NCBI RefSeq assembly: GCF_026340095.1
Contig: NZ_JAPEPO010000001.1
Coordinates: forward strand, 5,604,001-5,668,000
DNA: 64,000 nt
Direction of reading: 5' to 3'
Origin: Streptomyces sp. NBC_01446
GTDB taxonomy: Bacteria > Actinomycetota > Actinomycetes > Streptomycetales > Streptomycetaceae
The notes beneath the pieces were generated by a model, which was given only the letters and a program-made list of their open reading frames with translations, ran no database searches and was not told the origin of the DNA. Below are positions 44,024 to 52,707 of this stretch, piece after piece. The position numbers and the translations under genes were made by a program. Position 1 is the first letter of the stretch, and every line of letters begins with the position of its first letter.

Positions 44024-44689
44024 ATGACGGCCACCACTGTTCTGTCCGCCCGCGCCCTTCTGCTCGACATGGACGGCACGCTGGTCAACTCCGACGCGGT
44101 GGTCGAACGCTGCTGGCAGCGCTGGGCGGCCCGCCACGGGCTCGACGCCGTCGAGGTCATGAAGGTCGTCCACGGCCGCCAGGGCTACGCGTCCATGGCG
44201 CTCCTCCTGCCCGACCGCCCCATGGCCGAGAACCACGCCGAGAACGCGCGCATGCTCGCCGAGGAGACCGCCGACATCGACGGCGTCGTCCCCGTGCCGG
44301 GCGCCGCCGCATTCATGGCCTCCCTGCGTGACGGCGGCCTCGCGCACGCCCTGGTGACCTCGGCCGACGTGGCCCTGTCCACCCGCCGCATGGCCGCCGC
44401 CGGCCTCACCCAGCCGGACCTGCGCATCACCGCCGAGAGCGTCGGCGCCAGCAAGCCTGACCCCGAGGGGTTCCTCAAGGGCGCCGCCGAGCTCGGTGTC
44501 GACCCCGCGGACTGCGTCGTCTTCGAGGACTCGGGGGCCGGGATCGCGGCCGGCCGCGCCGCCGGGATGCGCGTCGTCGGCGTCGGCCCCCGCGCGGGCG
44601 CGCACGGCCCCACGGTGGTCGTGGACGACCTGACGCAGGTACGGGTCGAAGCGGGCGCCGCCGGCGAGATCCTGCTGCACATCGGCTGA
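44024..44689 (+). CDS. HAD-IA family sugar-phosphatase-like hydrolase
   Basis: 221 aa, ATG at 44024 with GGAGGA upstream. Motif I ALLLDMDGTLVNSDAVVERC carries the nucleophile Asp and acid/base Asp; motif II is LVTSADVALS; motif III Lys lies in GASKPDPEGFLKGAAELG; motif IV is VFEDSGAGIAAGRAAGM. The helical cap between motifs I and II is that of beta-phosphoglucomutase/sugar-phosphatase subfamily members (class C1). It should dephosphorylate a sugar phosphate in the cytosol, but the specific substrate cannot be assigned. Encoded alone, after the Mn exporter. Confidence 0.92.
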   Translation: MTATTVLSARALLLDMDGTLVNSDAVVERCWQRWAARHGLDAVEVMKVVHGRQGYASMALLLPDRPMAENHAENARMLAEETADIDGVVPVPGAAAFMASLRDGGLAHALVTSADVALSTRRMAAAGLTQPDLRITAESVGASKPDPEGFLKGAAELGVDPADCVVFEDSGAGIAAGRAAGMRVVGVGPRAGAHGPTVVVDDLTQVRVEAGAAGEILLHIG

Positions 44690-44695
44690 CCCGCA

Positions 44696-44810
44696 CCCCT
44701 GTACAGGTGAGCCCTCGACCCCTGTATCGGCGAGTCCCGCAGCCCTGAACCGGCGAGCCTGACACCGTCCGCCGGGCCTGTGCCGCACCGTCCGCCGCGC
44801 CCGTGCCGCC
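44696..44810. repeat. Degenerate tandem repeats between the HAD and DHA2 genes
   Basis: Three copies of a 22-24 bp unit (CCCCTGTACAGGTGAGCCC type, 44696-44764) are followed by two near-identical 23-bp units starting CCGTCCGCCG (44765-44787 and 44788-44810). All in non-coding sequence after the HAD stop. Confidence 0.7.
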
Positions 44811-44923
44811 GTATCCCTCCTGAGCCCCCGGCCTCAACAGGCCAAACCGGGACGCACCCACCATTCTGGTAGATGGCAGAGCCCCCGCCGGCCGTGTCCG
44901 GCGTGGTGTCTCAGGAGGTGTCC

Positions 44924-47002
44924 ATGACCCAGGACGCTAGCGGGGGCCTTCCCCGTACGGACCTGACGGCAGGCCCAGGCGTTGACCGCACCGGCTCCAC
45001 CATCGGAGGCGGCCACGCGCCCCGCAGCGTGATGGTCTCGATCGGTGCGCTGCTGCTCGGCATGCTCCTCGCGGCGCTCGACCAGACGATCGTCTCGACG
45101 GCGCTGCCGACCATCGTGAGCGACCTCGGCGGCCTTGAACACCTGTCCTGGGTCGTGACCGCGTACCTGCTGGCCTCGACGGCCGCCACGCCCCTGTGGG
45201 GCAAGCTCGGCGACCAGTACGGCCGCAAGAAGCTCTTCCAGATCGCCATCGTGATCTTCCTGATCAGCTCGGCGCTGTGCGGCATGGCGCAGAACATGCC
45301 GCAGCTGATCGGCTTCCGCGCACTCCAGGGAGTGGGCGGCGGCGGCCTGATGGTCCTGTCCATGGCGATCGTCGGCGACATCGTGCCGCCGCGTGACCGG
45401 GGCAGGTACCAGGGGCTGTTCGGCGCGGTCTTCGGCGCGACGAGCGTGCTGGGCCCGCTGCTCGGCGGGCTGTTCACCGAACACCTCAGCTGGCGCTGGG
45501 TCTTCTACATCAACCTGCCGATCGGCGTCGTCGCGCTCGCCGTCATCGCGACCACGCTCCACATCCCCGTACGCTCCGCCAAGCACACGATCGACTACCT
45601 CGGCACGTTCCTGATCGCCTCCGTGGCGACCTGCCTGGTCCTCGTCGCCTCGCTCGGCGGGACGACCTGGGACTGGGGCTCGGCGCAGATCATCGGTCTC
45701 GCGCTACTCGGCGTCGTCCTCGCCGTCGTGTTTGTCCAGGTGGAGCGGCGGGCCGCCGAACCGGTCCTGCCGCTGAAGCTGTTCCGCATCCGTACGTTCA
45801 CGCTCTCCGCGGTGATCAGCTTCGTCGTCGGCTTCGCCATGTTCGGCGCGATGACGTATCTGCCGACGTTCCTCCAGGTCGTCCAGGGCGTCTCGCCGAC
45901 GATGTCGGGCGTGCACATGCTGCCGATGGTCATCGGACTGCTGCTCTCCTCGACGGCGTCCGGCCAGATCGTCAGCCGTACCGGCCGCTGGAAGGTCTTC
46001 CCCATCGTCGGCACCGGCGTCACCGCCCTCGGCCTGCTTCTCCTGCATCAGCTCGACGAGAACAGCTCGACCGGCGAGATGAGCGCCTACTTCTTCGTCT
46101 TCGGCCTGGGCCTCGGACTCGTCATGCAGGTCCTCGTCCTGATAGTGCAGAACGCCGTCTCGTACGAGGACCTGGGCGTCGCCACCTCCGGCGCGACGTT
46201 CTTCCGCTCCATCGGCGCCTCCTTCGGTGTCGCGATCTTCGGCACGATCTTCGCGAGCCGCCTCGGCGACAAACTCACGGACGCCCTCGCCGGCCGCAGC
46301 CTGCCTCCAGGCGTCGATGTGAACGCGCTCCAGTCGGACCCGAGAGGCATCAGCCAGCTGCCGCCCGTCGCACGCGGACCGGTCCTGCACGCCTTCGCGT
46401 CGTCCATCACGGACGTCTTCCTCTACGCCGCCCCGGTCGCCCTCGTCGCCTTCGTACTGTCCTGGTTCCTGCGCGAGGACAAGCTGCGCGGCTCGGTCAC
46501 AGCGCCGGACGGGACGGAGACCCTGGCCAGCAACCCCGTACAGCGCTCATCGCGCGACGAGGTGGCGCGGGCCCTGTCGGTGCTCGGCACCCGGGAGGGG
46601 CGCCGCGAGATCTACGAGAAGATCACCGAACGGGCCGGCTACGACCTGCTGCCCGCCTCGAGCTGGCTCCTGCTGCGCATGAAGCGCTACGGGTGGGCGG
46701 AGCCGTCGGCGCTCGCCGAACACAGTGCCGTACCGCTGCCCGTGATCATCGCGGCGTCCAGGGAGGTGGAGGGGCGGCGCCTCGCCACGCGCGTGGGCCT
46801 CGACCTCGTCCTCACCGACGAGGGCCGCGAGGTCGCCGCCCGGCTGTCCGCGTCCCGCGAGGAGTCGCTCGCCGAACTGCTGGGCGACTGGTGGGGCCCG
46901 GACCGGCCGACGGACCTGGCGAAACTCGTGGAGGAGCTCAACGCGGAGCTGTGCGGGTCCGACGCGGAGCGCCCGCACGACGGACTGGCGGCCGGCGCCT
47001 GA
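44924..47002 (+). CDS. DHA2-family MFS exporter with C-terminal winged-helix domain
   Basis: 692 aa from the ATG at 44924, with AGGAGG upstream. Residues 30-540 form a 14-TM exporter: MLLAALDQTIVSTALPTIVS, GKLGDQYGRKKLFQIAIVI (motif A) and VGGGGLMVLSMAIVGDIVPP (motif C region). The last 130 residues, after a linker at about 555, form a soluble winged-helix-like domain: EVARALSVLGTREGRREIYE, AGYDLLPASSWLLLRMKRYG, VPLPVIIAASREVEGRRLAT and LTDEGREVAARLSASREESL, like MarR-type regulators. The normal DHA2 length is about 530. The tail may sense or bind DNA or a partner; function unproven. Confidence 0.9.
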   Translation: MTQDASGGLPRTDLTAGPGVDRTGSTIGGGHAPRSVMVSIGALLLGMLLAALDQTIVSTALPTIVSDLGGLEHLSWVVTAYLLASTAATPLWGKLGDQYGRKKLFQIAIVIFLISSALCGMAQNMPQLIGFRALQGVGGGGLMVLSMAIVGDIVPPRDRGRYQGLFGAVFGATSVLGPLLGGLFTEHLSWRWVFYINLPIGVVALAVIATTLHIPVRSAKHTIDYLGTFLIASVATCLVLVASLGGTTWDWGSAQIIGLALLGVVLAVVFVQVERRAAEPVLPLKLFRIRTFTLSAVISFVVGFAMFGAMTYLPTFLQVVQGVSPTMSGVHMLPMVIGLLLSSTASGQIVSRTGRWKVFPIVGTGVTALGLLLLHQLDENSSTGEMSAYFFVFGLGLGLVMQVLVLIVQNAVSYEDLGVATSGATFFRSIGASFGVAIFGTIFASRLGDKLTDALAGRSLPPGVDVNALQSDPRGISQLPPVARGPVLHAFASSITDVFLYAAPVALVAFVLSWFLREDKLRGSVTAPDGTETLASNPVQRSSRDEVARALSVLGTREGRREIYEKITERAGYDLLPASSWLLLRMKRYGWAEPSALAEHSAVPLPVIIAASREVEGRRLATRVGLDLVLTDEGREVAARLSASREESLAELLGDWWGPDRPTDLAKLVEELNAELCGSDAERPHDGLAAGA

Positions 47003-47008
47003 CGCTGC

Positions 47009-47515
47009 TTACGCGTCCCGCACGAGCTTCTTGGTGAACCAGTGCTCGGCGTACTCCTCGTCGTTGTGCGGCGCCGTCTCCTGGTAGCCGTGCCGCGCGT
47101 ACAGCATCCGGGCCTCCACCAGGTCGCCCCGGGTGTCGAGGAGGACCCGCTCGGCGCCGAGATCCCGCGCGGCGCTCTCCACCTGCGCGAGCAGCACGGA
47201 GCCGCCGCCCTTCCCGCGCATTTCGGGCCGTACGAAGACGCGCTTCAGCTCGCCGGTCGAGGCGTCGATCATCCGCACGCCCGCGGTCCCGGCGGGCTCG
47301 CCCCGGTACCGCGCGACCAGCAACACCCCGCCCGGCGCAGCGAGATAGGCACCCGTGTCGGCGGCGACCTCGCGCTCCAGCTCGTCGGGGTCGGTGGTGC
47401 GCCCCTCGTGCAGCAGGTACCAGCGGTCGCTGACCTCCGTGTAGTACGCGCGCCACAGCTCCGCGGCGACGGCGGAGTCGAACGGCTCAGGGGTGACGGT
47501 CCACGGCGAAGTCAT
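47009..47515 (-). CDS. GNAT-family N-acetyltransferase
   Basis: 168 aa from the ATG at 47515 (MTSPWTVTPEPFDSAVAAEL); a longer frame begins at 47590. Typical GNAT core: LRxAYYTEVSDRWY region, GGVLLVARYRGEPAGTAGVR, LKRVFVRPEMRGKGGGSVLL with the acetyl-CoA-binding R-G-x-G-G loop, and ARMLYARHGYQET with the C-terminal Tyr. It transfers an acetyl group from acetyl-CoA to an amine in the cytosol; the acceptor is unknown. It ends 6 bp from the convergent DHA2 exporter stop, so the two share any terminator. Confidence 0.9.
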   Translation of the reverse strand: MTSPWTVTPEPFDSAVAAELWRAYYTEVSDRWYLLHEGRTTDPDELEREVAADTGAYLAAPGGVLLVARYRGEPAGTAGVRMIDASTGELKRVFVRPEMRGKGGGSVLLAQVESAARDLGAERVLLDTRGDLVEARMLYARHGYQETAPHNDEEYAEHWFTKKLVRDA

Positions 47516-47601
47516 GGGGGCATTGTCGGCGAAGGGGCGGCGTCGGGCGCAAGTGGTTTCGACCTGTACAGGAACCCGGGGTTCGGACATCCTCGGTACC
47601 T

Positions 47602-48195
47602 GTGACCGACGTACCCGTGACCGACGTATCCGTTCCCGACGAGACCGGTGCCGAGACCGGTGCCGGAACCAGCCCCGAGACCGGCGAGATCAGGGCGCTG
47701 CTCGACGCCCTGCGCGGGCAGCGCCGCCACATCCTGGGCATCATCGAAGGACTCGGCCCCGACGCGCTGCGGCGGCCCGTCCTGCCGTCCGGCTGGACGT
47801 GTCTGGGACTGGTCCAGCACCTGGCGCTCGACGTCGAACGCTTCTGGTTCCAGGCGGTTCTGACGGGTGATCAGGCCGTCATCGGCAGCCTCGACGCCAT
47901 TGAGGACGCCTGGCAGGCCGACCCGGACCTGCCGGCGTCCGAGGTCCTGGAGCGGTACCGCCGCGAGACGGACCGCGCGGACGGGATCATCGCCGCCACG
48001 CCCGCGGACGCGCCCCTGGCCTGGTGGCCGCACCACCTCTTCGGGCCGCCGCACCTGCACAGCCACCGGGACGTCCTGCTGCACGTCATCACGGAGACCG
48101 CCTGCCACGCAGGGCACCTGGACGCCGCCCGCGAACTCATCGACGGGCGGCGCTGGTTGGTGCTCACCGAGGACACCGAGGCGGATCGCCTCTAG
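47602..48195 (+). CDS. DinB/DUF664 family protein with IS630-B in its stop codon
   Basis: 197 aa from the GTG at 47602 (an unusually poor ribosome site; a leaderless start is possible). The DinB-type four-helix bundle has the metal-ligand pattern LVQHLALDVERFWF, then HLHSHRDVLLHVITETACHA-GHLD. DUF664 (mini-circle type) members are small thiol-dependent or metal-dependent transferase-like proteins; in actinobacteria they may use mycothiol. IS630-B inserted at the TA of the original stop, and its first base G regenerates TAG, so the protein is complete. The right side of the IS also reads TAG. Confidence 0.82.
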   Translation: MTDVPVTDVSVPDETGAETGAGTSPETGEIRALLDALRGQRRHILGIIEGLGPDALRRPVLPSGWTCLGLVQHLALDVERFWFQAVLTGDQAVIGSLDAIEDAWQADPDLPASEVLERYRRETDRADGIIAATPADAPLAWWPHHLFGPPHLHSHRDVLLHVITETACHAGHLDAARELIDGRRWLVLTEDTEADRL

Positions 48196-49442
48196 TAGCG
48201 TGTCGTTGCTTAGTTCTGGGTTGTTTGGTTGGGATGGTGGGGTCCGGCAGATGTTGCTTCCCTTCTGCCGGACGGGAGTTGGGGTGATGGGTTCGCAGAA
48301 GAAGAGGCCGGTGGTGCTGACCGCGGCTGATCGTGAAGAGCTGGTTCGGGTAACCACGACGGGTATCCATCCAGCCTCGGTGATCAGAAGGGCGCGGGTG
48401 CTGCTCGCGCTCGACACCTCTGCAGGCGCGATCGGCTCGCAGGACGCGGTCGCGGCCCGGGCCGGAGTCTCGGGCGAGACACTGCGGCTGGTGGCCAAGC
48501 GGTTCGCCGAGACCGGTGGCGATGTTCACGCCACGATCGCCCGGAAGAAGCGCGAGCTGCCGCCGGTACCCTCGCCGGTGACCGGTGAGGTCGAAGCCCG
48601 GCTGATCGCGATGGCATGCTCACAGCCACCCCAGGGCTATACCCGGTGGTCGCTGCGGCTGCTGGAGAAGCATGTCGCGCTGGTCGAGGACATCCCCGAT
48701 CTGGATCACTCCACCATCGGGCGGGTCTTAAAAAAACGGAACTGCGTCCTCATCTGAAGAAGTGCTGGACCATCCCACCGAAGGCGAACGCGCAGTTCGC
48801 GGCCCGGATGGAAGACGTGCTGGCCATCTATGCCCGGCCCTATGACCCGGCACGTCCGGTGGTGTGCATGGACGAGAAGCCCTACCAGCTCCTCGACCAT
48901 GCCCGCGCCCCGCTCCCGGCCCGCCCTGGCCACGACACCTGCCAGGACAGCGAGTACATCCGCTGCGGCACGTGCTCAATCTTCGTGTGGGTCGAACCCC
49001 TGCGCGGGTGGCGTCGAGTTCAGGCACTGTCCCAGCGGACCCGGATCGACTGGGCCGGCCAGATCAAACAGCTGCTGAGCGTGGATTACCCCGACGCCGA
49101 GGCCGTGGTGCTGGTGATGGACAACCTCAACACCCACACCATCGCCTCACTGTACGAGGCCTTCGAACCAGAAGAGGCCTTCGCGCTGGCCCAACGCCTC
49201 GAGATCCACCACACGCCCAAACACGGGTCATGGCTCAACATCGCCGAGATCGAACTCTCCGCGCTGACCCGCCAATGCCTCGACCGCCGGATCAACGACC
49301 TCGACATCCTCAACACCGAACTCACAGCCTGGCAGAACGCCACCAACACCGACCAACGCCAAGTGAACTGGCAGTTCACCACCCACGACGCACGCACCAA
49401 ACTACGTCACCTTTATCCCAAAAATTAGCTACGACGGTCTAC
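48195..49442 (+). mobile_element. IS630-family insertion sequence B, copy 2 (1248 bp)
   Basis: Same length and ends as copy 1 at 31625-32872, flanked by TA at 48193-48194 and 49443-49444. By eye the two differ at nine positions, all within 210 bp of copy 1 (32082-32291); the rest reads identical. The insertion sits exactly in the stop codon of the DinB gene without disrupting it. Confidence 0.94.
48287..49428 (+). CDS. IS630-family transposase (element B copy 2), two frames joined by -1 frameshift
   Basis: Same organisation as copy 1. The N-terminal frame begins at the ATG at 48287 (MGSQKKRPVVLTAADREELV) and ends at 48757; the catalytic frame continues to 49428. They join at CTTAAAAAAAC (48727-48737). 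The catalytic residues are intact (VVCMDEKPYQLL, VLVMDNLNTHT, WLNIAEIEL). Protein differences from copy 1 fall in the frame overlap (DIPDLDHS against DIPNLDHS, LKKTELRP against LKKTKLRP). Probably functional. Confidence 0.88.
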
Positions 49443-49465
49443 TAGCCCACCACTCCACTACTCCA

Positions 49466-49780
49466 CTACGACTTGGGAGAAGCCTGCTGCACGACCTCGA
49501 ACGACCACACCGAGGACCCGCTGGCCGCAGGCTTCGGGCGGTCCGCGCCGCCCTGGTGGGCCTCCTTCATGGAGCCCTCCATCCACGCGGTGAACGACGC
49601 CTCGTCACGCCACCGCGTGTACACCAGGTAGTCGTCCGTGCCCTCGATCGGGCGCAGCAGCTCGAACCACTCGAAGCCGTCCGAGTTCTCCACCGCGCCC
49701 GCGCGCGAGGCGAAGCGCTTCTCCAGGATCTCGCGCTGTTCGGCCGGGACGGTCAGGACATTGATCTTCACGATGCTCAT
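49466..49780 (-). CDS. Antibiotic biosynthesis monooxygenase (ABM) domain protein
   Basis: 104 aa from the ATG at 49780 (MSIVKINVLTVPAEQREILE), with GGAUGGG-type upstream sequence; an ATG three codons earlier is in frame. A single ferredoxin-like ABM domain: IEKRFASRAGAVENSDGFEW, FELLRPIEGTDDYLVYTRWR and SFTAWMEGSMKEAH, with the conserved W/F and R positions. Members are cofactor-free monooxygenases or haem-degrading IsdG-like proteins; the usual IsdG Asn/His/Trp triad is only partly visible, so enzymatic role is uncertain. C-terminal segment WSFEVVQQASPKS is polar. Encoded singly, right of the IS. Confidence 0.85.
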   Translation of the reverse strand: MSIVKINVLTVPAEQREILEKRFASRAGAVENSDGFEWFELLRPIEGTDDYLVYTRWRDEASFTAWMEGSMKEAHQGGADRPKPAASGSSVWSFEVVQQASPKS

Positions 49781-49817
49781 GGCGCCCATCCTCGCTCACC
49801 ACCGCGTGAGATCGGCG

Positions 49818-50231
49818 TCAGGTCCCCGGCGTCCCGCGTCGCTCGTGCCAGTCGCGGACGATCTCCTCGACGTCGTACGGCTTCAGGCCGAGGGGCGGGC
49901 CCGGCGGGGGCTTGAACATCATGTCGCGGATCTTGACGTTGATGTCCGTGACGATTTTGCGGACGATCCGTTCGGAAGGGGCCTGCGCCGCCTCGGCGAG
50001 CGCGTCCTCGGCCTCCTTGCGCAGGGCGAGTGAAGGGGGCAGCACGGAGAAGCCCTCACGGGCCATCTTCTGCTTGATCCACCAGTTCTCGTCGTACGTC
50101 GTGTCGGCCGTGCCCGGCAGCGGCTTGCCGGCTCCGGCGAGGTGGGAGAAGTCTCCTGCACGCTCCGCGTCGCGGATCTGCTTGTCGACCCATGACTCGA
50201 AGCTGACGTCGGGTGGCTTGCGTTCGGTCAT
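49818..50231 (-). CDS. DUF1992 (DnaJ-C28-like) protein
   Basis: 137 aa from the ATG at 50231 (MTERKPPDVSFESWVDKQIR). The DUF1992 hallmark is FESWVDKQIRDAERAGDFSHLAGAGKPL, followed by the Pro-rich GKPLPGTADTTYDENWW and helical KMAREGFSVLPPSLALRKEA, then VRKIVTDINVKIRDMMFKPP. The family resembles the conserved C-terminal half of DNAJC28 but without the J-domain; its bacterial role is unknown. GACAAT eight bases before the start and absence of a ribosome site suggest a leaderless message. Divergent from the FHA gene. Confidence 0.87.
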   Translation of the reverse strand: MTERKPPDVSFESWVDKQIRDAERAGDFSHLAGAGKPLPGTADTTYDENWWIKQKMAREGFSVLPPSLALRKEAEDALAEAAQAPSERIVRKIVTDINVKIRDMMFKPPPGPPLGLKPYDVEEIVRDWHERRGTPGT

Positions 50232-50339
50232 GGAGCCATTGTCCCAGAGGGCATCCCGCGCAGGGAGGGGACAACTTAGGATGCGGCGTCGGGGGACCCG
50301 GTGCCGAAGGGCCCGCCAAGGACCGAAGGAGCTGTGCGG

Positions 50340-50735
50340 GTGCTGGAGCTGACCATGGCCTCCGTCGCGGGGGCGGACTCGGGTGCGACGGCCGGGATGC
50401 TGATGGCCGACGCGCCGAGTGAGCCGGGAGCCGTGCTGCGCGTGGGGCGCGACCGGAACGTGTGCCGGCTGGCGACGCCCGACGACTGGCTGTTCGTCTC
50501 GCGCGTCCATCTCGAATTCCGGTGCGGACAGGACGGCGTCTGGTCCGTCTTCTGGCTGCGCGGCTCGCACGACGAGCCCTCGTCCGAGGTGCGTCTCACG
50601 CTGACCGGCGGGGAGCCGCAGCCGCTCGTGTACGGAGGGGCCGCGGCTCTCGCGCCGGGCGCGTCCGGCGAGGTCGTGGTCCTGGACCGCAATGAGCCCC
50701 GCAGCGTGAACGTGGGCTTCTACCACGAGCTGTGA
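50340..50735 (+). CDS. FHA-domain protein
   Basis: 131 aa from the GTG at 50340 (VLELTMASVAGADSG), placed by AAGGAG eight bases upstream; GTG at 50334 is also possible. A short N-terminal region precedes an FHA-type fold: GAVLRVGRDRNVCRLATPDD, FVSRVHLEFRCGQDGVWSVF and RGSHDEPSSEVRLTLTGGEP, with the Gly-Arg and the Ser-Arg-x-His phosphothreonine-binding residues visible. FHA domains bind phospho-Thr peptides and usually report on Ser/Thr kinases. No kinase gene is near. Convergent, 31 bp from the O-methyltransferase stop. The start and length are the least certain part. Confidence 0.75.
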   Translation: MLELTMASVAGADSGATAGMLMADAPSEPGAVLRVGRDRNVCRLATPDDWLFVSRVHLEFRCGQDGVWSVFWLRGSHDEPSSEVRLTLTGGEPQPLVYGGAAALAPGASGEVVVLDRNEPRSVNVGFYHEL

Positions 50736-50766
50736 CGGCCCATCAGGCAGTCGCCGGGAACGGGCG

Positions 50767-51447
50767 CTACGGGAGCACGCGGGCCAGCGCGAAGCCGTCG
50801 TGGCCCTTGGCGCCCACCGTCTGGACCGCCGTCCCGTCCAGCTTCGGGTGGTCGGCGATCATCTGGAGCGCGGCGCGGGTGCCGCGGATGTCGGGGGACG
50901 CGTCGGAGTCGTCCGTCACGCGGCCGCCGCGCACCACGTTGTCGACGATGATCACGCTGCCGGGGCGGGTCAGGCGCAGCGCCCACTCGACGTAGTGCGG
51001 GTTGTTGGCCTTGTCGGCGTCGATGAAGACGAGGTCGAAGGGGTCGGGGTGGTCGGCCGCGACGCCGGGCAGCGAGTCGAGGGCGGGGCCGACCCGCACC
51101 TCGGCGATCTTGTCGAGGCCGGCGCGGGCGAGGTTGCCGCGGGCCACCTCGGCGTGCCGGGGGTCGTACTCGAGGGTGACGAGGACGCCGTCGGCGGGGA
51201 GGGCCCGGGCCAGCCAGATCGTGCTGTACCCGCCGAGTGTGCCGATCTCCAGGACGCGGCGGGCGCCCTGGATCTGTGCGATCAGGTGGAGGAACTTGCC
51301 CTGGTTCGGGGCGACGGCGATGGGCGGGAGGCCCGCCGCCTCGCTGTCCGCGAGGGCCGCGGTCAGGGCCTCGTCGCCGGGGGCGAGGAGGCCGGTCAGG
51401 TAGTCGTCGACGGCGGTCCACTGGTCTTCGGATGCGTGCTCAGCCAT
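50767..51447 (-). CDS. SAM-dependent O-methyltransferase (COMT/Methyltransf_3 type)
   Basis: 226 aa from the ATG at 51447 (MAEHASEDQWTAVDDYLTGL); the frame extends falsely to 52521. Class I methyltransferase fold: GKFLHLIAQIQGARRVLEIG with motif I LEIGTLGGYSTIW, LVTLEYDPRHAEVARGNL with the acidic ribose contact, LVFIDADKANNPHYVEWALR with the metal ligands Asp-x-Asp, and VIIVDNVVRGGRVTDD. Members O-methylate catechol-like hydroxyl groups in a Mg2+-dependent way. The substrate is unknown, and it stands apart from any biosynthetic cluster. Convergent with the FHA gene. Confidence 0.93.
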   Translation of the reverse strand: MAEHASEDQWTAVDDYLTGLLAPGDEALTAALADSEAAGLPPIAVAPNQGKFLHLIAQIQGARRVLEIGTLGGYSTIWLARALPADGVLVTLEYDPRHAEVARGNLARAGLDKIAEVRVGPALDSLPGVAADHPDPFDLVFIDADKANNPHYVEWALRLTRPGSVIIVDNVVRGGRVTDDSDASPDIRGTRAALQMIADHPKLDGTAVQTVGAKGHDGFALARVLP

Positions 51448-51488
51448 GGCCCCATCATGGGCTCGCGCGGCGGCGGCCCGGGTGGGAT

Positions 51489-52622
51489 TCAGCCCAACGG
51501 CGGCGGGGCGTGCACGGGCGGCGGGGGCGGCACCGGCCGGCGGGAGCGCCGGCGGAACCACAGGACGGCGGCCGCCGTCAGGAGCAGGGCCAGGGGCAGC
51601 GGAACGGTGAGCAGCCACACCGGGACGCCGCCGGCGGTGAGGAGTTCGTCGTCCCACACGACGGTGCGGTGCGTGGCGTCGCTCGCGGTGCGCCGCAGTT
51701 CGTGGTCGTCGTAGATGCGCGACGGCTGTGGGAAATCCTGGGTGAGCGCGGTCAAGTACCGCTCGCCGCTCGCGAATTCGGGCAGCGGTCCGCCGGACTT
51801 CGCCGGGACCCGGCCCGCGTACGTGACCTGCGGTGTGCCGCCGCCGATCGTGGAGCGCGGCTCCATGCGGTGGGCGGCGAGCACGTACAGGCGCAGATGC
51901 TGTTCGGTGCGGGCGAGCTTCGACAGCCGCATCGGGTAGACGAGGCGGTCGCTGGCGAAGGTGAGGTGGAGCGGGTCGAGGGCGCCGCCGAGCACGCTGT
52001 CGCCGTCGGCGGGCGCGAGGCGGATCGCCACGTACTCCCAGCCCTTGTCGACGTACGGGCGCAGGGCGGTGCCGAGGCGGTCGGGGAGCTGGAAGCCGTT
52101 CTTGTCGAGCCAGTCGGCGAGTGCGTCGGGGTCGGTCGCGGTGAGGCGGGCGACGTCGAACGGTCCGAGGTGCTCGCGGCCCACCACCTCGACCGGGCCG
52201 CCGGGTGCGGGGGCACCGGCCGAGGCGCCGTCGCCGTTCCCGCCGTCGAAGGGCCAGTCGTCGGCGCCGGGCCAGAAGTGGTGCCGGGTCCGCTCGACGG
52301 GCGCCGTCACCTCGCTCAGCTGCGAGAAGAGCCCCGGGTCGCCGGGCTCGACGGACGCGCGGTGCGGCACGGGCATGATCCAGGCGGCGTCGCGCACGTT
52401 GCCGCTCACCGACAGGCTCATCACGATCTGCTCGCTGCGCCCGTCCCAGCGCACCGCGGACGTCTCGTCGTACACGGTGAGGTCCGTGCCCGCGTGCGGC
52501 ACCATCGCCCCGCATCCGCACGCGTACGCGGGTGAGACGAGCGCGGCGACCTGGAACGCCATGAGGGCCAGGGCGGTCAGCAGCGCCCTGGCCCTCATGG
52601 TCAGTGGTTGTGCGGTTCTCAT
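51489..52622 (-). CDS. DUF2330 exported/membrane-anchored protein
   Basis: 377 aa, ATG at 52622 with GGGGG upstream. Signal peptide (MRARALLTALALMAFQVAAL) ends near AYA-CGCGAMVP, where the paired cysteines begin the mature protein, as in all DUF2330 proteins. The body contains VMSLSVSGNVRDAAWIMPVP, HFWPGADDWPF, YVAIRLAPADGDSVLGGALD and HLRLYVLAAHRM. The C-terminus has a membrane helix (VWLLTVPLPLALLLTAAAVL) and a Pro-rich tail, so it is anchored with most of the chain outside. Function unknown. Encoded singly. Confidence 0.87.
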   Translation of the reverse strand: MRTAQPLTMRARALLTALALMAFQVAALVSPAYACGCGAMVPHAGTDLTVYDETSAVRWDGRSEQIVMSLSVSGNVRDAAWIMPVPHRASVEPGDPGLFSQLSEVTAPVERTRHHFWPGADDWPFDGGNGDGASAGAPAPGGPVEVVGREHLGPFDVARLTATDPDALADWLDKNGFQLPDRLGTALRPYVDKGWEYVAIRLAPADGDSVLGGALDPLHLTFASDRLVYPMRLSKLARTEQHLRLYVLAAHRMEPRSTIGGGTPQVTYAGRVPAKSGGPLPEFASGERYLTALTQDFPQPSRIYDDHELRRTASDATHRTVVWDDELLTAGGVPVWLLTVPLPLALLLTAAAVLWFRRRSRRPVPPPPPVHAPPPLG

Positions 52623-52707
52623 GCCGGCCCCCGATGTCGCGCCCTGTGTGTCCGTGCCGTGTGCGGCGAAGGAGCAGACGAGGCGCGGGGGAGCGCGGTT
52701 CCTGGTG

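Noticed and set aside
50767..52521. 584-codon version of the O-methyltransferase gene
   Set aside because: The N-terminal part is a shadow of DUF2330; the family starts at the ATG at 51447.
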